From Liolophura sinensis (Eukaryota > Mollusca > Polyplacophora > Chitonida > Chitonidae): 64,000 nucleotides of DNA. Location of the stretch: NCBI RefSeq assembly GCF_032854445.1, contig NC_088300.1:3656001-3720000 (forward strand), given 5' to 3'. Below, piece after piece: positions 25,240 through 36,500 of the stretch; the first letter of the stretch is position 1, and every line of letters begins with the position of its first letter. Below the pieces are notes generated by a model that was not told the DNA's origin, did not search any database, and was given only the letters and a program-made list of their open reading frames with translations. Position numbers and translations under genes: made by a program.

Positions 25240-25350
25240 GCTTCCAGGCCTCAAAAGGCAAAGAAATTAGATCTACCATTGGAGTGTATTATACATTTAT
25301 TTGACGAAACTGTTATGCCTGTATTGTAATATGGCTGTGATGTGTGTGTG
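25240..25350 (+). pseudogene. LINE reverse-transcriptase C-terminal fragment
   Basis: Reads KAKKLDLPLECIIHLFDETV then MPVL, a stop and YGCDV. This resembles the thumb region of non-LTR retrotransposon reverse transcriptases (LPIDxQLELFDxxIxPILLYG). It may belong to the same family as the fragments at 12322 and 22666, but that is an inference. Confidence 0.6.
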
Positions 25351-25589
25351 TGTGGGGGGGGGGGAGTAATATAAGCTGCATTGTTGCAGCTGAACTGAAT
25401 TCGTATACCAGTCGTCAATCAATAAGGTCAAGCCTAATTCCCAAAACGAAAATTCTCAAGCCATTGCGCTCCCCGCAGCAGTCTAAAATTTTTAATCTAG
25501 CGCCTTTGCCTAGAGACTATCCCAACCAATTAAACAGCAGCAAGTTGAGCAATGCAGGTAACTAGTGCTGGACCCTGTGTTTTTAGAGA

Positions 25590-25798
25590 GGCCTCCGTGG
25601 CTCAGTTGCCTAGCGCAGCGTAATGACCTAGTAACCTTTCACCAATGCGGTCGCTGTGAGTTCAAGACCAGCTCATGCTGGCTTACTCTCCGGCAACCTA
25701 CGGATGGTCGTGTTTCCCCCACCATAATGCTGGCCGCGGTCGTATAAGTGAAATATTCGTAAAAGCACGGCGCAAAACACCAATCGAATAAACAAATA
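25590..25798 (+). mobile_element. SINE-B, full-length head
   Basis: Best view of the tRNA head in this window: GGCCTCCGTGGCTCAGTTGC with an A box, then AGTTCAAGACC as the B box. The V-type core is internally shortened and is followed by CACCAATCGAATAAACAAATA. Imperfect flanking repeats are TGTTTTTAGAG / TGTTGTTAGAA (25578-25588, 25799-25809). Confidence 0.85.
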
Positions 25799-25809
25799 TG
25801 TTGTTAGAA

Positions 25810-28115
25810 CAGGGGAGGTAACAAGGGTACAGGTATTGGACTCTCAGAGGCGGGGAAACATGACTTTTCACTACTTTTTCACAACATCTCTGTGGTTATT
25901 GCATGTTATGGTGTTGTTATTCTTTCGCTGGACACTATATATACCAATCACTTTGTACACTATATATACCAATCATTTCTGATCACCATTTGCGCCAAAA
26001 CTAAGAATCGCAGTGAAACCAGCAAGACTAAATTCGTGATAAAAGGTTTAACTGCATCAGGAAGTAAATGATTATGTATTATATTCTATATTAGGCCTAC
26101 ATTATGGGTTTTCCTGGCACCATAATCCTGGCCGCCGTCGCATAAGTGATATCAAACAAATAAATATATTACACTGTAAGTGGTAGGCCTAAATTTCGGC
26201 TTAATTCGTTGATCGGTTTGACGGGTGAATATACTGAAAAGTGAGAAACTTACAAAAAAGAATACAACATCGGAACGAAATAATAGGCTTACCGCCTTTG
26301 AGATCAGAATCTCCAACTGCACCAGGTAGCATACTCGTAATATTTTAAAAAATGGCGGATAATGTTCTATCGGTATATAACATTTCCCCTAAAGGCCCCA
26401 GACATCAATGTATCTTACATAGTTGTAATCCTTACATCAAGTTGCATCTGAAACATTTTTTTCCGATCAAATATCTGAATTTTTAATTTGACCTATTTCG
26501 ACACTTTTCATTGCTCTGCAATCGCCTAACTTGCATAATGACGAAATTCATTTTCAACATGCTTTCTGTGCCTCGTCTTGAACTGTCTAGAAATGGATGA
26601 TTTTTGTATTTCAACATACTCCAAATTTGCCGCTCATTTTTTGTCTTGTGGTATAAATTTTACATTATGTAATATGCTATTTTTAGTGTTCATTGCATAC
26701 GACGTTTTAAAATGGCTAGTTACCGTCCTACCGTTCGTTTCTTTTGGTGTTGTAAATTACTATGATTTTATATACAACCGGCGCCTGGTCACATGACCAT
26801 CCATGTTTGTGAGCGAGGGAAACACGAGATAGAACATTACGAAATACAATATCGTGACATAAGATTTGTATAATATAATCGTAAAATGGTTGTAGTGTCT
26901 AGTTGTTTACAAGTGCGCTGTGAAGCTGCTATGATTTTGACCATCTGGAGATCTGTGACGGTTGACCATTTGGAGATCTGTGACTTACCCGTTCGTTATG
27001 GAATTGTAAGGAGTGAGCCGTTATACAACTTAAGCAATATAAATGGCTGGCAGTCATTCAGATAGTTTGTGGTGTGTTCATCTCATGGTCTGTTGGAGTT
27101 TTGTACATATCGCGTGTAATTAGTGTTGCTGTATAGCTGCGGATTTTTATTTTTTTACTCCGCAGTCATGCGCCGTAGAACACGGATGTGTCAACACTCT
27201 GTCTGATGCTGCCGTCTGATTACAATGGCAGCTGCTGTGTTATGTTAGGGGTAAATGACACATGTATAGAGTACTTGTACCGCTAGTTGAGAAGTTCTAG
27301 TTTGTACGGTTGCATAATATGTTACATAGTTACAAAGTAACGTAGGAGTAATAAGTGCGTTAGGGTGAATGTGTGTTAATTCTATTGGTTACTGGATTTT
27401 TTATGCATGTGTTCAAAGTTTATTCCAAGTGTCGTGTTCTACGACGCGTGGGGACGTTAAATAGCGTTGTTGTAATAGCCAGAAGTAAAAATTTCTACAT
27501 TTTTCAAGTACCGATTGGTTTCAAACGTTTCAGGTATTAGTTTCCTCTGACGTTGTGAGTTCTACAGTTTTCTCTGTCTCTGCATATAATTGTTATATGG
27601 AAGACGGTTTAGGTAGATTGTTAGGAGCGACGGCACCCTGTCGCATCGAGGACACTCGAATTTGGAATTCCGCCCTAGCTGTCATAATATATGTAAGGAA
27701 CTGTGGATGTAGATGTGAATGAAACTGCAGCTGTGTAAACCGCTCATATCAATACAATTGCCTTGTGGTATACATATAACTACAAGTAAGTGTAATCTGA
27801 TCATTCTGTTTGTTCCATTCAGGGTTGGTTTCTGTTGACTACCACACATGCTGAAATAAACACCTATTACCTATCATCACGAGCTGGTGTTCTGGTTCCT
27901 GCCTTACACATATCTACCACATAGTCATACAAAATTTGTAGATTCCTAGCTACAGCGGTACAGATTTTGGGAAGAGCATTTTTGAGCCTAACTATAACAA
28001 TAGGGTTCCCAGCCAGCTGCTGGAACCCCCAATATAACGGTTATTGAGTAAGACGGAAGATAAATGCCAAACGCTCCTTATCACGCATTGGTTAAGCATG
28101 TACAAAAACAGTCGT
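25810..28115. other. Intergenic DNA with a small SINE-B tail
   Basis: A short SINE-B remnant lies at about 26104-26167 (GGCACCATAATCCTGGCCGC ... CAAACAAATAAATAT). The 3' part (27840-27910), with AAATAAACACC and ending TTACACA, could be the end of a solo LTR, but no start or target duplication was found. No gene was recognised. Confidence 0.35.
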
Positions 28116-28400
28116 GTGACAGCCCTGACGACAACCGTTATACACGTATCAGCTGTTAGTCTGGTTAAGCAGGTAACAGCTCTGACGACAACAGTTATAC
28201 ACCTACAAGCTGTTAATCTGGTTGAGCAGGTGACAGCTCTGACGACAACAGTTATACACCTACAAGCTGTTAATCTGGTTGAGCAGGTGACAGCTCTGAC
28301 GACAACAGTTATACACCTACAAGCTGTTAATCTGGTTGAGCAGGTGACAGCTCTGACGACAACAGTTATACACCTACAAGCTGTAAGTTTGGTTAAGCAG
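28116..28400. repeat. 57-bp minisatellite, open in one frame
   Basis: Exactly five copies of a 57-bp unit (GTGACAGCTCTGACGACAAC...). The middle three are nearly identical. Because 57 is a multiple of three, the + strand is open across all units and would encode 19-residue repeats (VTALTTTVIHLQAVNLVEQ). No promoter, splice signal or domain supports a gene. Confidence 0.9.
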
Positions 28401-28426
28401 GTAACAACAGATTAAGCAGATTTCTG

Positions 28427-29432
28427 GGTGCGTAGATTGGCTTAACCTGTCTGTACATACCATATATGCTAAAACTGAACCATTATTTGCCGAGAAATCT
28501 TCAAATTTCTGCCGCTATCGCCGGTCTGCGGCCGGTGGTTAATACACAAAATAGGATTGAATCACTGTGTAGGACCTATATATTAAGCCGGAATAATGTG
28601 GCAATTACATGCTAGTATCTGATTTCAGGTATAATATTACATATTAGGACTAGGTGACAAGGTTACATTTGATATTAATGCACAGATTATGAGAACACAT
28701 ACAAATACAGAACTAGTCGTTCAATATCGCTTTAAGAACGTAAAATATGGGTATATAAAGAGTTAGCAACATCAGTGTGTCACTTTCTCGTTCAATTCGA
28801 AGTTTCTCTTCAGCTAAAATAAATGTATGCACATATTTATCTTAACAGATATGTGCCGTGGAGATGTATAGTACAACTTAACGTCGTTTTTGTACATGTA
28901 TATATCAATGCAACTTATGTGATGCAAAACGACAACTTATTTATAACTTCCTAGTAAACCCTCTTACAAAGTTTTGTCATTATTTCCAATTAAGTCTAAG
29001 TGATAAGTGAATATTAACCGTTTCAATATATATATCTGAATGAATATTTATAGAATTTATTTTGTATATGAACAAATTATACTTTTTCAAAGAAAATAAT
29101 TTATTGCAGAGTATATTTCTGTATTTTCATGTATAGCAGATTTATAAAAACAACTATATATCTCTATGTACAGAATTTTATTGTTTCTTTGATTGGAGTT
29201 TTACGTCGTAATCACGAATATTTCACTTACACGACGGCGGCCAGCCTTATGATGGGAGGAAACCGGACTGAGCCTTGGGGAAACCCACAACTATCAGCAA
29301 GTTGCTGCAGATGTTCACACTTAATGCGGACGACAAAGCCAGTATGAGATGGGCATGAATTCACAGCGACCGCATTGGTGAGAGGCTCCTGGATCACTGT
29401 GCCGCTGGCACCCTAAGCAACTCAGCCACAGA
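28427..29432. repeat. Left arm of an inverted duplication
   Basis: The outer part (28427-28650) is similar to the reverse complement of 31935-32195. The inner part (29070-29432) is similar to the reverse complement of 30836-31160, including the same SINE-B. The middle of the arm (about 28650-29060) does not align by eye. Confidence 0.6.
29186..29432 (-). mobile_element. SINE-B variant, left copy of inverted pair
   Basis: On the minus strand it has the head, V-type core and tail. It carries the unusual GTCGTCCGCATTAAGTG stretch that is also in the copy at 30836-31072. Both copies adjoin the same ACAGAATTTTA flank, so they descend from one insertion that was later duplicated. Confidence 0.8.
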
Positions 29433-29781
29433 ATCCCTCCCCCCCCCCCCCCGCTATACAGAAGATCGATGCCTTTACCAAACAAAGCGGTATTTAAAGG
29501 CTTATAAATTATATGTACATGCATATCTATATATGATATAGAAAATCGGAAAATGGCTTGTCATCAAATGAAAAATTTGGAATTCAAGTTTCGTAATTTT
29601 TATGTTTTTTTTTTTCTATAGCCATATTATAGCATGTTTTCTGTTTGCATTAGCACATAATTAACTGCACTGTGCATGCTTGGGGAAAGAAGACAGGCAC
29701 TGACTCCATACACCTGATGTGGCAGAGGTGTGAAGCGTGTTCACACGTGCATGCAGTGTAGAATGAACACCTCCTCCCCTT
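29433..29781. other. Spacer between inverted arms
   Basis: C-rich homopolymer at 29436-29452, then AT-rich sequence. No gene was recognised. Confidence 0.35.
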
Positions 29782-29795
29782 GTCACATGCAAGAG

Positions 29796-30104
29796 TGAGT
29801 AAGTGAGTGATTGGGGTTTAACGAATTTTTCAATTCACCCGAAGGAATACTTAGCGTGTAGGTAATATGCCTCCTTGTAGCAAGACGGATTTCCACCGCT
29901 CTTTTATCTGGTGCTGTTTCACTGAGACGACATACCGAAGGTAAATAAGCCGCCACGCCAGAGCAATTATACTGATACGGGGCAACAAGTCGTTGCACTA
30001 TCCCCTTCATGCCGAACGCCAAGCCTTAGGTGTCTCGACCCAGGATTGATCCCGGATCTACCGCTCCCGAAGCGGACGCTCAACCAACTGTGCTATCCGG
30101 GCCG
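29796..30104 (-). mobile_element. SINE-A with 14-bp target-site duplication
   Basis: Flanked by GTCACATGCAAGAG at 29782-29795 and 30105-30118. It keeps the tRNA head (TAGCACAGTTGGTTGAGCG on the minus strand). The core lacks a short piece around the GAGGAAGTTGTAACTTCCTC region. The intact duplication implies a relatively recent insertion. Confidence 0.92.
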
Positions 30105-30118
30105 GTCACATGCAAGAG

Positions 30119-30835
30119 GACTTTAAACAAAGCTGCAGTCAACAGGACAGCATCATGGATTTAAACGGTTAAGATCTTCAGAAAGAATTCACTGCTTCCG
30201 TTCACACGAACAGAAAGCTTTGATCTTTCTTTACAGAGAAAAAAGGTACTTGAAAAGAATCTTTGTATGGGACCATCTCTTGGTATATATTGTCTTTGTA
30301 TAATAATGTTGAAAATGAGAATGTAACACATGTTTAATAAATATATTTACACTAGAGTTTGGTCTTTTCAGCTAACAAATATGTTCAACATGGATTTTAA
30401 TCATATTTATATATTTTATATATTCATAAATATTATCATAAGTCTGATTAATTTTCAGTTTATTGGACTATAAACGCACAAATATGACCAATTGTATTGC
30501 GCCTTACAAAATGTAATTTCAGGAAAATGAAATTATTCGACAACATGTTTGGAAAATTTCACAGCATGATGTTGGCAAATAAGTCAGAAATAAAAGTATT
30601 TCACCACACCGTAAGAACTTTCTCAGAAAGGAATACAGAGCAAACATTCTGGAAGGGCCTCAAGCATAACAACCTTGGTCATTAATTCGTTTGCAAATCA
30701 GTTTTAGTCAATTTTTAGTATTCAATGCCGCCCTTCCGTTTAAGTTACTGGCATACATTTTGTAAAATTTAAGGTATTGTATTTCTCTTTTAAGATTTGA
30801 TATGTAAAAAATGCGCTTGCGGAACAAACCAGGAG
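30119..30835. other. Spacer between inverted arms
   Basis: AT-rich. A 62-codon open frame at 30497-30685 has no recognisable domain and is probably chance. Confidence 0.35.
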
Positions 30836-31072
30836 CCTCTCACCAGTGACGTCGCTGTGAGTTCATGCCCAGCTCATACTGGCTTTGTCGTCTGCAGTAA
30901 GTGGAAGCATCCGCCAGAAACTTGAGGATAACTGTGGGTTTCCAACAGGCTCAGCACGTTTTCCTCCCACCATAATGCTGGCCACCGTCGCGTAAGTGAA
31001 ATATTTTTGAGTACGGCATAAACACCAATCCAAAAAATAAATAAATAAATAAATAAAATAAAATTCTGTACA
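30836..31072 (+). mobile_element. SINE-B variant, right copy of inverted pair
   Basis: Sense copy with AACCAGGAGCCTCTCACCAG, the variant GTCGTCTGCAGTAAGTG, the V-type core and a long AATAAATAAATAAA tail. It is the mirror partner of 29186-29432. Confidence 0.85.
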
Positions 31073-32195
31073 TAGAAATATATGCTTGTTTTTATAAACC
31101 TGCTATACCTGAAAATACAGAAATATCCTTTGCAATAAATTATTTTCTTTGAAAAAGTATATATGCTTGTTTTCATAAATCTGTTATACCGGAAAATATG
31201 AAAATACAGAAAAATAATTTGAAAGAAATTAATGCCTTTGAAAGATTTGATGCAAAAACTTTGTCTGATAAAACATTAATCAACCTTCATAAAAATCACT
31301 TTTACACATGAAAGTAACCATAAAATTTCAGTGAAATGCAGTATTTATAATTCGAATTTGTTTTCCATCATCAACTGCGAGGAAAGATTAAAAAATGGAG
31401 AATTAAAAAATGCACCAATACGTAATTAAAAAACGGCAAATTTCAGCCATGAGCAGATGCTAAGATCTTTATTCGTGAATGTAAAAACAAGTGCTAAAAG
31501 GAAAAACATTAACTTTAAAAGTAAAAACATAAAAATCATTTCTAATTGTAGCAATAATTCCTTATGTTGTCATCCAGAGTTACCTGATGTGTCCCAAAAA
31601 AATGATTAAAATAAAGTTTATTCACCAGCAAAAATCATCCGAATTAGAAACCTCGACGTGCGTTGTGCATCGTTTGTTGGGATGCTGTTAAACCGCTAAG
31701 TTTCTTTCTCATGTACGTTTTACTTTACTTAAGTAAGTAATAAGAGTAAAGAGTTGATTGCGAAAATAAAGAAACGCTCATAATAAATTTATTGGTCTTT
31801 GGTTTTGTATTTCAATTTCTTCATAATTATGTGCCTGATCTGAAATAGCGTACCAGTGAGTAAAACTTCGCGAAAATAAAGAAACGTTCATAATAAATTT
31901 ATTTAATAACCGTAATTTACTATTTGATGTGTATTGCACACAATACATGTCAATTAGTTAATATTATACTGAATTCAGACATGTAACTGCCACATTATTC
32001 CTGCTCAATATATAGACCTTTTTAGTCCGTTTCCGTCTTCGTCAACTATCCGATCCTATTTTTAATATTAACCATCATCAGGTAGAACGTCTTTTAGGCC
32101 GTCCCATTAAGCCAGAAATTTGGCGTTTTCTTCAGCAAATAATGGTCCAATTTTAACATATAAGGGATGTACCGACAGGCTAATCCGATCTACGA
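30836..32195. repeat. Right arm of an inverted duplication
   Basis: Reverse-complement counterpart of 28427-29432. Unlike the left arm it carries an extra tandem copy of the TTTATAAAAACAAGCATATAT-type sequence (31080-31190) and about 700 bp in its middle with no visible match. The outer end is near 32195. Confidence 0.6.
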
Positions 32196-32534
32196 AAGAC
32201 GTCACGCTTCGATGTGCTATACTGATCTTGAACTCAATGCCATCACGCACTAAAATTTATGCAGTCATCAGCTTTCCGCTCTGACCAAATTTCGTTGAGG
32301 TCCGCGCTCTATTTATTAATCGGGTTAATGCATTTGCGCTGTCTCCTGTCATTTGTGCCGTCAAGTCCAGTCTACACCACTGATTTACTTCGTGACGTCG
32401 TATAGGTAACTCCCGAGAAGGCTTCCGTGTTAAAACAAAATATTAAAACTTTTGGCTATGAAATTACTATTCGACTTTCGGACACATTTTCCCACCATGA
32501 GCATGCGCACTACATGTTTCCTTTGCAATGTACA
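32196..32534. other. Intergenic DNA with a shared motif
   Basis: Holds ATTTCGTTGAGGTCCGCGCT then CTATTTATTAATCGGGT at 32288-32325, the inverted match of 24501-24536. A shorter form recurs at 48822-48845. No gene was recognised. Confidence 0.4.
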
Positions 32535-32857
32535 CAACAGTTGGTAGAGCGTGGCTTCGCGAGCGGTAATCCTGGGTCGAGTCATACCTAGGCCTTAAAA
32601 GAGGAGGTTGTAACTTCCTCGCTTGGCGAGCATAGCGCAACGGCTGGTTTACCCGTATCAGTATAATGGCTCGGGCGGGTCGGATTACTTACCTTCGGTA
32701 AGGCGTCTCGGTGAAGCAGCACTAGATAAAAGAGCGGTGGAAATCCGTCCTGCAACAAGGATGCACATTACATGCACTCTGAGGATTCCTTCGTCGTCAT
32801 ATGACTGAAAAATTGTTAAGTACGACGTTAAACCCTAAGCACTCACTCACTCACTCC
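32535..32857 (+). mobile_element. SINE-A, near full length
   Basis: Sense copy: TTGGTAGAGCGTGGC head, CCTGGGTCGAGTC B box region, a core with a small deletion at the CATGAAGGGGATAG site, and a CACTCACTCACTC end. Confidence 0.85.
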
Positions 32858-33497
32858 ATGAGCTGATCATCTGCATGCACCATTCTCTCACCGCTGAGGC
32901 GTGAACAAAATGAAGGCCAACTCGTTTGTTCCAAACAACAGTGTACATGTATATTACAAAAATGTACAGTATTTACAACATGTTGTCTAAACACACAATT
33001 CCGGTCAAAATTGACAGGAAAATATCACAGACGTGACAATAAAATATCCCAGCATATCTTCACGGACTGCTGCAAGGTCATTGTCTTGACAAAGTTTCAG
33101 TCCTCCAGTCTCTCAACGTTAATATGTGTAAAATCATTTTTATCTGCTTTAGATCTGTGCTTAAAATAAAACAAAAGATGAAAACAGGCCCATAGTTCAA
33201 GTCCACAGCATTAACATCGCCCGTTTGTCACACCTAAAACAAGAAAAGGACAGGGCAATGAACTTATGACTGGTCGTACAGTTGCCATTCCGTTCATTTA
33301 TAATAGTGCCCACATGGCACCCAGTTCTTCAAAAAATGAACTAATCTGGGTGACATCCAGATACCACTGATGTCTTTAAGCATCAAGATCGTAACATTCT
33401 GGAAATTACAGAATAATATCATTACTTCAACTTATATTTGAAAGAACAATTACAGAACAATTTCGTGGTGGAACTTACTGTTTCACACTCTTCCTAC
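32858..33497. other. Downstream flank of the DNAJC4-like gene
   Basis: Includes the presumed 3' UTR (the gene runs leftward and its stop is at 33498-33500). No clear AATAAA on the minus strand was identified close to the stop. Confidence 0.35.
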
Positions 33498-33585
33498 TTA
33501 ATCCTTTGACAAGTCCTTTTTACTGGACTTGGGTTCTTCTACCCGAGATCTCAACAGTTCCAGCTGTAGAGTAGTTCCATTAACT
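33498..33585 (-). CDS. DNAJC4: DNAJC4-like terminal exon
   Basis: 88 bp including TAA. Acceptor ACTTTTTTGCAG, and the phase matches the preceding donor. Encodes a charged tail (VNGTTLQLELLRSRVEEPKS...). Its sequence is not strongly diagnostic, so an intermediate exon could exist, but none is required. Confidence 0.7.
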
Positions 33586-36500
33586 CTGCAAAAAAGTTGT
33601 AATATTTCTATAAAGAATGACGATGCACAGACAGAGGGGCTACAAATAGGGTGCTCGTATAGGTCCAAGATTTGCCTGTACACATTAATGCTACTTTCAG
33701 CAACAAAGCTTTATTGCTCGAATCTACAGAAGCCACTTACTTTGCCAGATGCTTAGACTGTAAATAAAGGCGGTTGTTTTGTCTGTCCCTCTCGTCAAGT
33801 ATTCTGCTATTCATTCTGCGTGAATGCCTAAAACAGTAGCATTGGCAATATCAGCAAATAAACTCATTTAAAATGGTCAAATTGGCAACCCCTTCACAAA
33901 CACTTTCCTCTTTGCGGTCATTCACTACCTGTATGACCACCAATCAAATTTTCAACATGCCCTCAGTTCAACAAGACCTCAGTTCCTACACGCCCACTTG
34001 CCATTGCTGTAAGACCTCAGTTCCTACATGATTTGTCAGTACAGTAAGACCTCAGTTCCTACACGCCTACTTGTTAGTACAGTAAGACCTCAGTTCCTAC
34101 ATGCCTACTTGTTAGTACAGTAAGACCTCAGTTCCTACACGCCTACTTGTCAGTACAGTAAGACCTCAGTTCCTACACGCCCACTTGTCAGTACAGTAAG
34201 ACCTCAATTATATTCCATTTCACACAGACTACTAACTCCATTGCCTGCATGTATTTTAATAAAACATTTTTCACCAATATTAAGTATTACAATTTTACTT
34301 CAATCCCTCTTTCTATGTTCCATTTTATAGTTTACTGTTATTTTCTGAACACTTTGTTGATGCAGGTCTATTTTCACTAAACGATAAGTATATTTTACAC
34401 CATAACAGTATAATACAAGTATATGTAAGTGGATATGTATCATAATGCCAGAAGTAAGATGAGTTGAAATCTTTTTGGACATACCTTAAAGCTATAAAAT
34501 GCAGCATAATCCCTGAAGCTACCAGGCCTAGGCAGGCATAAACTATGTAGGAATTAGGGAGTTTGTTCACTCCCCTGATTCCATAGTATGGCTGGCCTTC
34601 GTACATCTTGTCTTTGGACTTGTCTCTCATATGCCAGATGGTGTCATCCCAGAATATGTGGTCTTTACCAGTCCTGATACACATACATGTAGAAAACAGC
34701 AAGCTTGTGATATGCATGTATGTGGTTTTCTTTGCGCAATGTAAAACTCCAGAATTACAGTGTACAAGGTGTAACCAAATGTCAGCATCCTGTTGTACCA
34801 CTTAACACATGGTGACTCCAGTATACACTTCCCCAACCCTCCATCCCTGACAGACAATGTGTACAGACAGGCAGACAGACACATGTGGTGACTCCAGTAT
34901 ACACTTCCCTAACCCTCCATCCCTGACAGACAATGTGTACAGACAGGCAGACAGACACATGTGGTGACTCCAGTATACACTTCCCCAACCCTCCATCCCT
35001 GACAGACTGTGTACAGACAGGCAGACAGACATATGTGGTGACTCCAGTATACACTTCCCCAACCCTCCATCCCTGACAGACAGTGTGTACAGACAGGCAG
35101 ACAGACACATGTGGTGACTCCAGTATACTCTTCCCCAACCCTTCATCCCTGACAGACAGTGTGTACAGACAGGCAGACAGACATATGTGGTGACTCCAGT
35201 ATACACTTCCCCCAACTCTCCATCCCTTACAGAAACAGACAGATGGTGTGTACAGAAAGGCACACAGACACATATGGTGACTCCAGTATACACTTCCCCA
35301 ACCCTCCATCCCTTACAGAAATGGGCTGATGGTGTGTACAGAAAAGCAGACAGACACATGTGGTGACTCCAGTATACACTTCCCCAAATCTCTCCATACC
35401 TTACAGAAACAGACAGATTGTGTGTACAGAAAGGCACATAGACACATGTGGTGACTCCAGTATACACTTCCCCAACCCTCCATCCCTTACAGAAATGGTC
35501 TGATGGTGTGTACAGAAAGGCAGACAGACACATGTGGTGAATCCAGTATACACTTCCCCAACCCTCCATCCCTTACAGAAACAGACTGATGGTGTGTACA
35601 GAAAGGCAAACAGACCACGTAGTGAATCCAGTATACACTTCTCCAACCCTCCACACCTGACAGACTGTGTACAGACAGGCAGAGAGACATATGTGGTGAC
35701 TCCAGTATACACTTCCCCAACCCTCCATCCCTCACAGAACCGGACTGATGATGTGTACAGAAAGGCAGACAGACACATGTGGTGACTCCAGTAAACACTT
35801 CCCTAACCCTCCATCCCTTACAGAAATGGATTAATGGTGTGTACAGAAAGGCAGACAGACACACGTGGTGACTGCAGTATACACTTTCCCAACCTTCCAC
35901 CCCTGACAGACTGTGTACAGACAGGCCGACAGACATATGTGGTGACTCCAGTATACACTTCCCCAACCCTTCATCCCTTACAGAAACGGACTGATGGTGT
36001 GTACAGAAAGGCAGAGAGACATATGTGGTGACTCCAGTATACACTTCCCCAACCCTACGTCCCTGACAGACAATGTGTACAGACAGGCAGACAGACACAT
36101 GTGGTGACTCCAGTATACACTTCCCCAACCCTTCATCCCTTACAGAAATGGACTGATGGTGTGTACAGAAAGGCAGACAGACACATGTGGTAACTCCAAA
36201 ATACACTTCCCCAACCCTCCATCCCTTACAAAAACAGGCTGATGGTGTGTACAGAAAGGCAGACAGACACATGTGGTGACTCCTATATAGGCTTCCCCAA
36301 CTCTCCATCCCTGACAGGCAGTGTGTATAGACAGGCAGAAAGATACATGTGGTGACTCCAGTATACACTTTCCCAACCCTTCATCCCTTACAGAAACGGA
36401 CTGATGGTGTGTACAGAAAGGCAGACAGACACATGTGGTGGCTCCAGTATACACTTCCCCAACCCTCCATCCCTTACAGAAACGGACTGATGGTGTGTAC

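Noticed and set aside
26880-27910. Solo LTR
   Set aside because: The right end looks LTR-like (AATAAA then ...TTACACA), but no matching start or target duplication was found.
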